Shown one piece after another: positions 62,929 through 64,000 of a DNA stretch of 64,000 nucleotides. Source of the DNA: Paracoccaceae bacterium (lineage in GTDB: Bacteria > Pseudomonadota > Alphaproteobacteria > Rhodobacterales > Rhodobacteraceae). The position numbers were made by a program, and so were the translations under genes. The stretch is from positions 20,253-84,252 of the forward strand of contig PAQV01000092.1 of NCBI GenBank assembly GCA_002709405.1, written 5' to 3'. Under the pieces are notes generated by a model, which saw nothing but the letters and a program-made list of their open reading frames with translations, had not been told where the DNA came from and searched no databases. The first letter of the stretch is position 1, and every line of letters begins with the position of its first letter.

Positions 62929-62956
62929 TTGCGGGGTGACACTCAGGGGTTATGCT
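62929..62956 (+). promoter_or_regulatory. Candidate promoter of the small exported protein gene
   Basis: TTGCGG (62929-62934), 16 bp, TATGCT (62951-62956), 45 bp before ATG 63001. Fair match to sigma70-like elements. Confidence 0.4.
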
Positions 62957-63000
62957 AATCCCGAGGTCCGAGGCTGACCTCAATCCCGGGAGGACGCCAC

Positions 63001-63384
63001 ATGAAACCAATCATCGCCGCTTCAATCATAATGCTGAGCTTCGGCTCTGCTGCCCTTGCCGCCTGCCCCGACGCGCCCCCGAGCAAGGCCCGGTTCAATG
63101 TCGAGTCTGGGGACCAGGGGGTCACCGCAGCGTGGCTGGAAAAGACCCTCAGCGGCAAGAAGGTCCGGTTCGACGAGGGAACAGAACACTACAAGTCCGG
63201 CGGGGCGTACAGCTACAAGTCTGGCAACCAGACATGGGATGCGCCGGGGTACCGGTTTTACGACAATGGCATGCGCTGCATAGACTACCCATCACCGCGG
63301 TTCGATCTCTATGTCGTGCGGGACAAGCAACTTGTCCTGATCAACGGCAACGGCGGGCGTTTCGTGGGCAAGATCACCCGCTAG
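63001..63384 (+). CDS. Small exported protein of unknown function
   Basis: 127 residues. Signal peptide [19 protein letters not shown] then mature protein beginning ACPDAPPS. The mature part has a repeated YKSGG/YKSGN motif and two Cys (one at the mature N-terminus, one in GMRCIDYPS), which could form a disulfide. I recognise no family. GGGAGG 7 nt upstream. It is antisense in orientation to the surrounding ribosomal genes and has its own candidate promoter, so it is an inserted gene. Confidence 0.7.
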   Translation: MKPIIAASIIMLSFGSAALAACPDAPPSKARFNVESGDQGVTAAWLEKTLSGKKVRFDEGTEHYKSGGAYSYKSGNQTWDAPGYRFYDNGMRCIDYPSPRFDLYVVRDKQLVLINGNGGRFVGKITR

Positions 63385-63401
63385 GTCTGCGGCTGCGCCA
63401 C

Positions 63402-63710
63402 TCACCCCCGGCGCAACCGGCGGGCGTTGGCCTGGGTCTTCTGGCCGATCGGGTTGACCGCGGCCAGGGCGACCGTCAACGGATCCTTGCCGGCCACCGT
63501 TGCCTGGGCCGCCCGTTCAAACGAGGTGGCAAAGGCCGCGGGCTTTTCAAAGATCATGCGGGCGACTTCCTCGGGCCCCATCTGCCCAAACGCCATCTGC
63601 AGGGTGCGGCGCTGGATAACCTCCTGCGCCGACAAGTACATCCTCCCATATGCCATGGCCGTGTCCTGGACGGCATGGGCCGCAAGCAGCATGGGAAACA
63701 GTCCAATCAT
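63402..63710 (-). CDS. Rhodobacterales 'antifreeze protein'-like small protein
   Basis: 102 residues, Ala/Met-rich, helical. The pattern RTLQMAFGQMGPEEVARMIF, EKPAAFATSFERAA and AVNPIGQKTQANARRL matches a family of small proteins often labelled antifreeze protein in Rhodobacterales, a misleading name; phasin-like helices are as likely. ATG 63710 is chosen: the longer start at 63770 lies in front of an intrinsic terminator hairpin (63731-63764) that would then be translated, and AGGAA lies upstream of 63710. Confidence 0.65.
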   Translation of the reverse strand: MIGLFPMLLAAHAVQDTAMAYGRMYLSAQEVIQRRTLQMAFGQMGPEEVARMIFEKPAAFATSFERAAQATVAGKDPLTVALAAVNPIGQKTQANARRLRRG

Positions 63711-63730
63711 CGTATCAAATTCCTGATCTG

Positions 63731-63764
63731 AAACAAAAAAACGTCCCACATGATATGCGGGACG
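63731..63764 (-). terminator. Intrinsic terminator after rpmD
   Basis: On minus CGTCCCGCA-TATCA-TGTGGGACG gives a 9-bp stem (one G-T) directly followed by TTTTTTTGTTT. It is among the clearest terminators in the window and lies 40 bp after the rpmD stop, inside what would be the spc operon. Confidence 0.85.
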
Positions 63765-63785
63765 CTTCATAATGTTAAGCTAATG

Positions 63786-63808
63786 TGACGTAACGTTTTA
63801 TTACGTCA
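63786..63808. promoter_or_regulatory. TGACGTAA inverted repeat overlapping the rpmD stop
   Basis: Perfect 8-bp arms TGACGTAA (63786-63793) and TTACGTCA (63801-63808) with a 7-bp spacer. The right arm contains the rpmD stop codon. It may be a binding site or simply an additional hairpin. Confidence 0.5.
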
Positions 63809-63997
63809 AGCATCGCGCTCTTCGACGATCTCGACCAGGTGGGGGATCGAGTTCACCATGCCCCGAACCGAAGGCGTATCCTCCAGCTCGCGGGTCTTGT
63901 GCATCTTGTTCAGGCCCAGGCCGATCAGCGTCTGGCGCTGCTTGGCGGGGCGGCGGATCGGCGAACCGACCTGCTTGACGACGATGGTCTTTGCCAT
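63806..63997 (-). CDS. rpmD: 50S ribosomal protein L30
   Basis: 63 residues: [20 protein letters not shown], then [20 protein letters not shown], the L30 sequence. The gene normally precedes rplO directly; here about 1 kb of accessory sequence intervenes. The start ATG is 4 bp from the window's end. Confidence 0.97.
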   Translation of the reverse strand: MAKTIVVKQVGSPIRRPAKQRQTLIGLGLNKMHKTRELEDTPSVRGMVNSIPHLVEIVEERDA

Positions 63998-64000
63998 GTG

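Noticed and set aside
62748..62942. 64-codon minus-strand frame upstream of rplO
   Set aside because: No family resemblance, it overlaps the candidate rplO promoter and the rplO start region, and its translation looks non-coding.
63402..63770. Longer start of the 'antifreeze'-type gene at 63770
   Set aside because: It would place the intrinsic terminator hairpin and its U-tract inside the coding sequence; ATG 63710 avoids this and has its own ribosome binding site.

Overview
The window is one continuous stretch of GC-rich chromosome from an alphaproteobacterium, most likely a marine member of the Rhodobacteraceae (Roseobacter group). The pointers are the gene orders rpmH-rnpA-yidD..yidC-MOSC-yihA-argB and rpmD..rplO-secY-adk-rpsM-rpsK-rpoA-rplQ, a Bzt-type amino-acid ABC operon, an ATP12 gene, and protein sequences that read like that family. 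No plasmid, phage, IS element or CRISPR array was seen. The family call is inferred from gene content and needs a marker-gene tree.

Layout. 1-3.3 kb: end of a HlyD-type secretion adaptor, an anchored protein of unknown function and a 3-hydroxyisobutyrate-dehydrogenase-like enzyme, then tRNA-Arg(TCT). 3.6-16.4 kb: a signalling and surface region. It holds an ABC-transporter-like protein with a C-terminal cyclic-nucleotide-binding domain and no recognisable Walker A, a DUF3307 protein, and a tight three-gene block made of a FecR/LysM/Ig-like protein, a 15-PKD-repeat exported protein and a membrane class III adenylate cyclase. 16.6-17.9 kb: a DAO-family oxidoreductase behind two adjacent palindromes. 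18.1-22.1 kb: a gene graveyard with a trypsin-like protease, a caspase-family protein, a DUF900-like hydrolase and a small membrane protein, all damaged. 22.3-26.3 kb: alkaline phosphatase, an exported protein, an ATPase and an FtsX-type permease, with a Zur-like dyad upstream. 26.6-32.4 kb: alpha/beta hydrolase, a periplasmic Cache-type protein with a chemoreceptor, and a lone flavin-dependent halogenase beside tRNA-Arg(ACG).

32.8-46.3 kb is mainly housekeeping: an orphan histidine kinase, a FAD reductase/TVP38 pair, rpmH-rnpA-yidD, ttcA, an EAL phosphodiesterase, yidC, MOSC, yihA, argB, a small Fe-S protein and a SixA phosphatase. 46.4-50.9 kb is the bztABCD operon on the minus strand. 51.2-57.3 kb is ATP12, a HAD phosphatase, RluC, CrcB, RarA, a Deg protease and a VOC protein. 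57.4-64 kb is the distal spc/alpha ribosomal region, which is broken between rpmD and rplO by two accessory genes, an intrinsic terminator and a candidate new promoter.

The most striking unexplained structure is a repeated intergenic element at about 3522, 38171 and 46275. Each copy is a 16-18 bp hairpin with its own stem sequence but almost the same G-rich loop, GGGGTGGGYGGGCGGG, which is a canonical G-quadruplex motif. Conserved loop and unrelated stems suggest a structured element that moves or is selected. The second candidate system is the FecR/PKD/adenylate-cyclase block beside the cyclic-nucleotide-binding pseudo-transporter.
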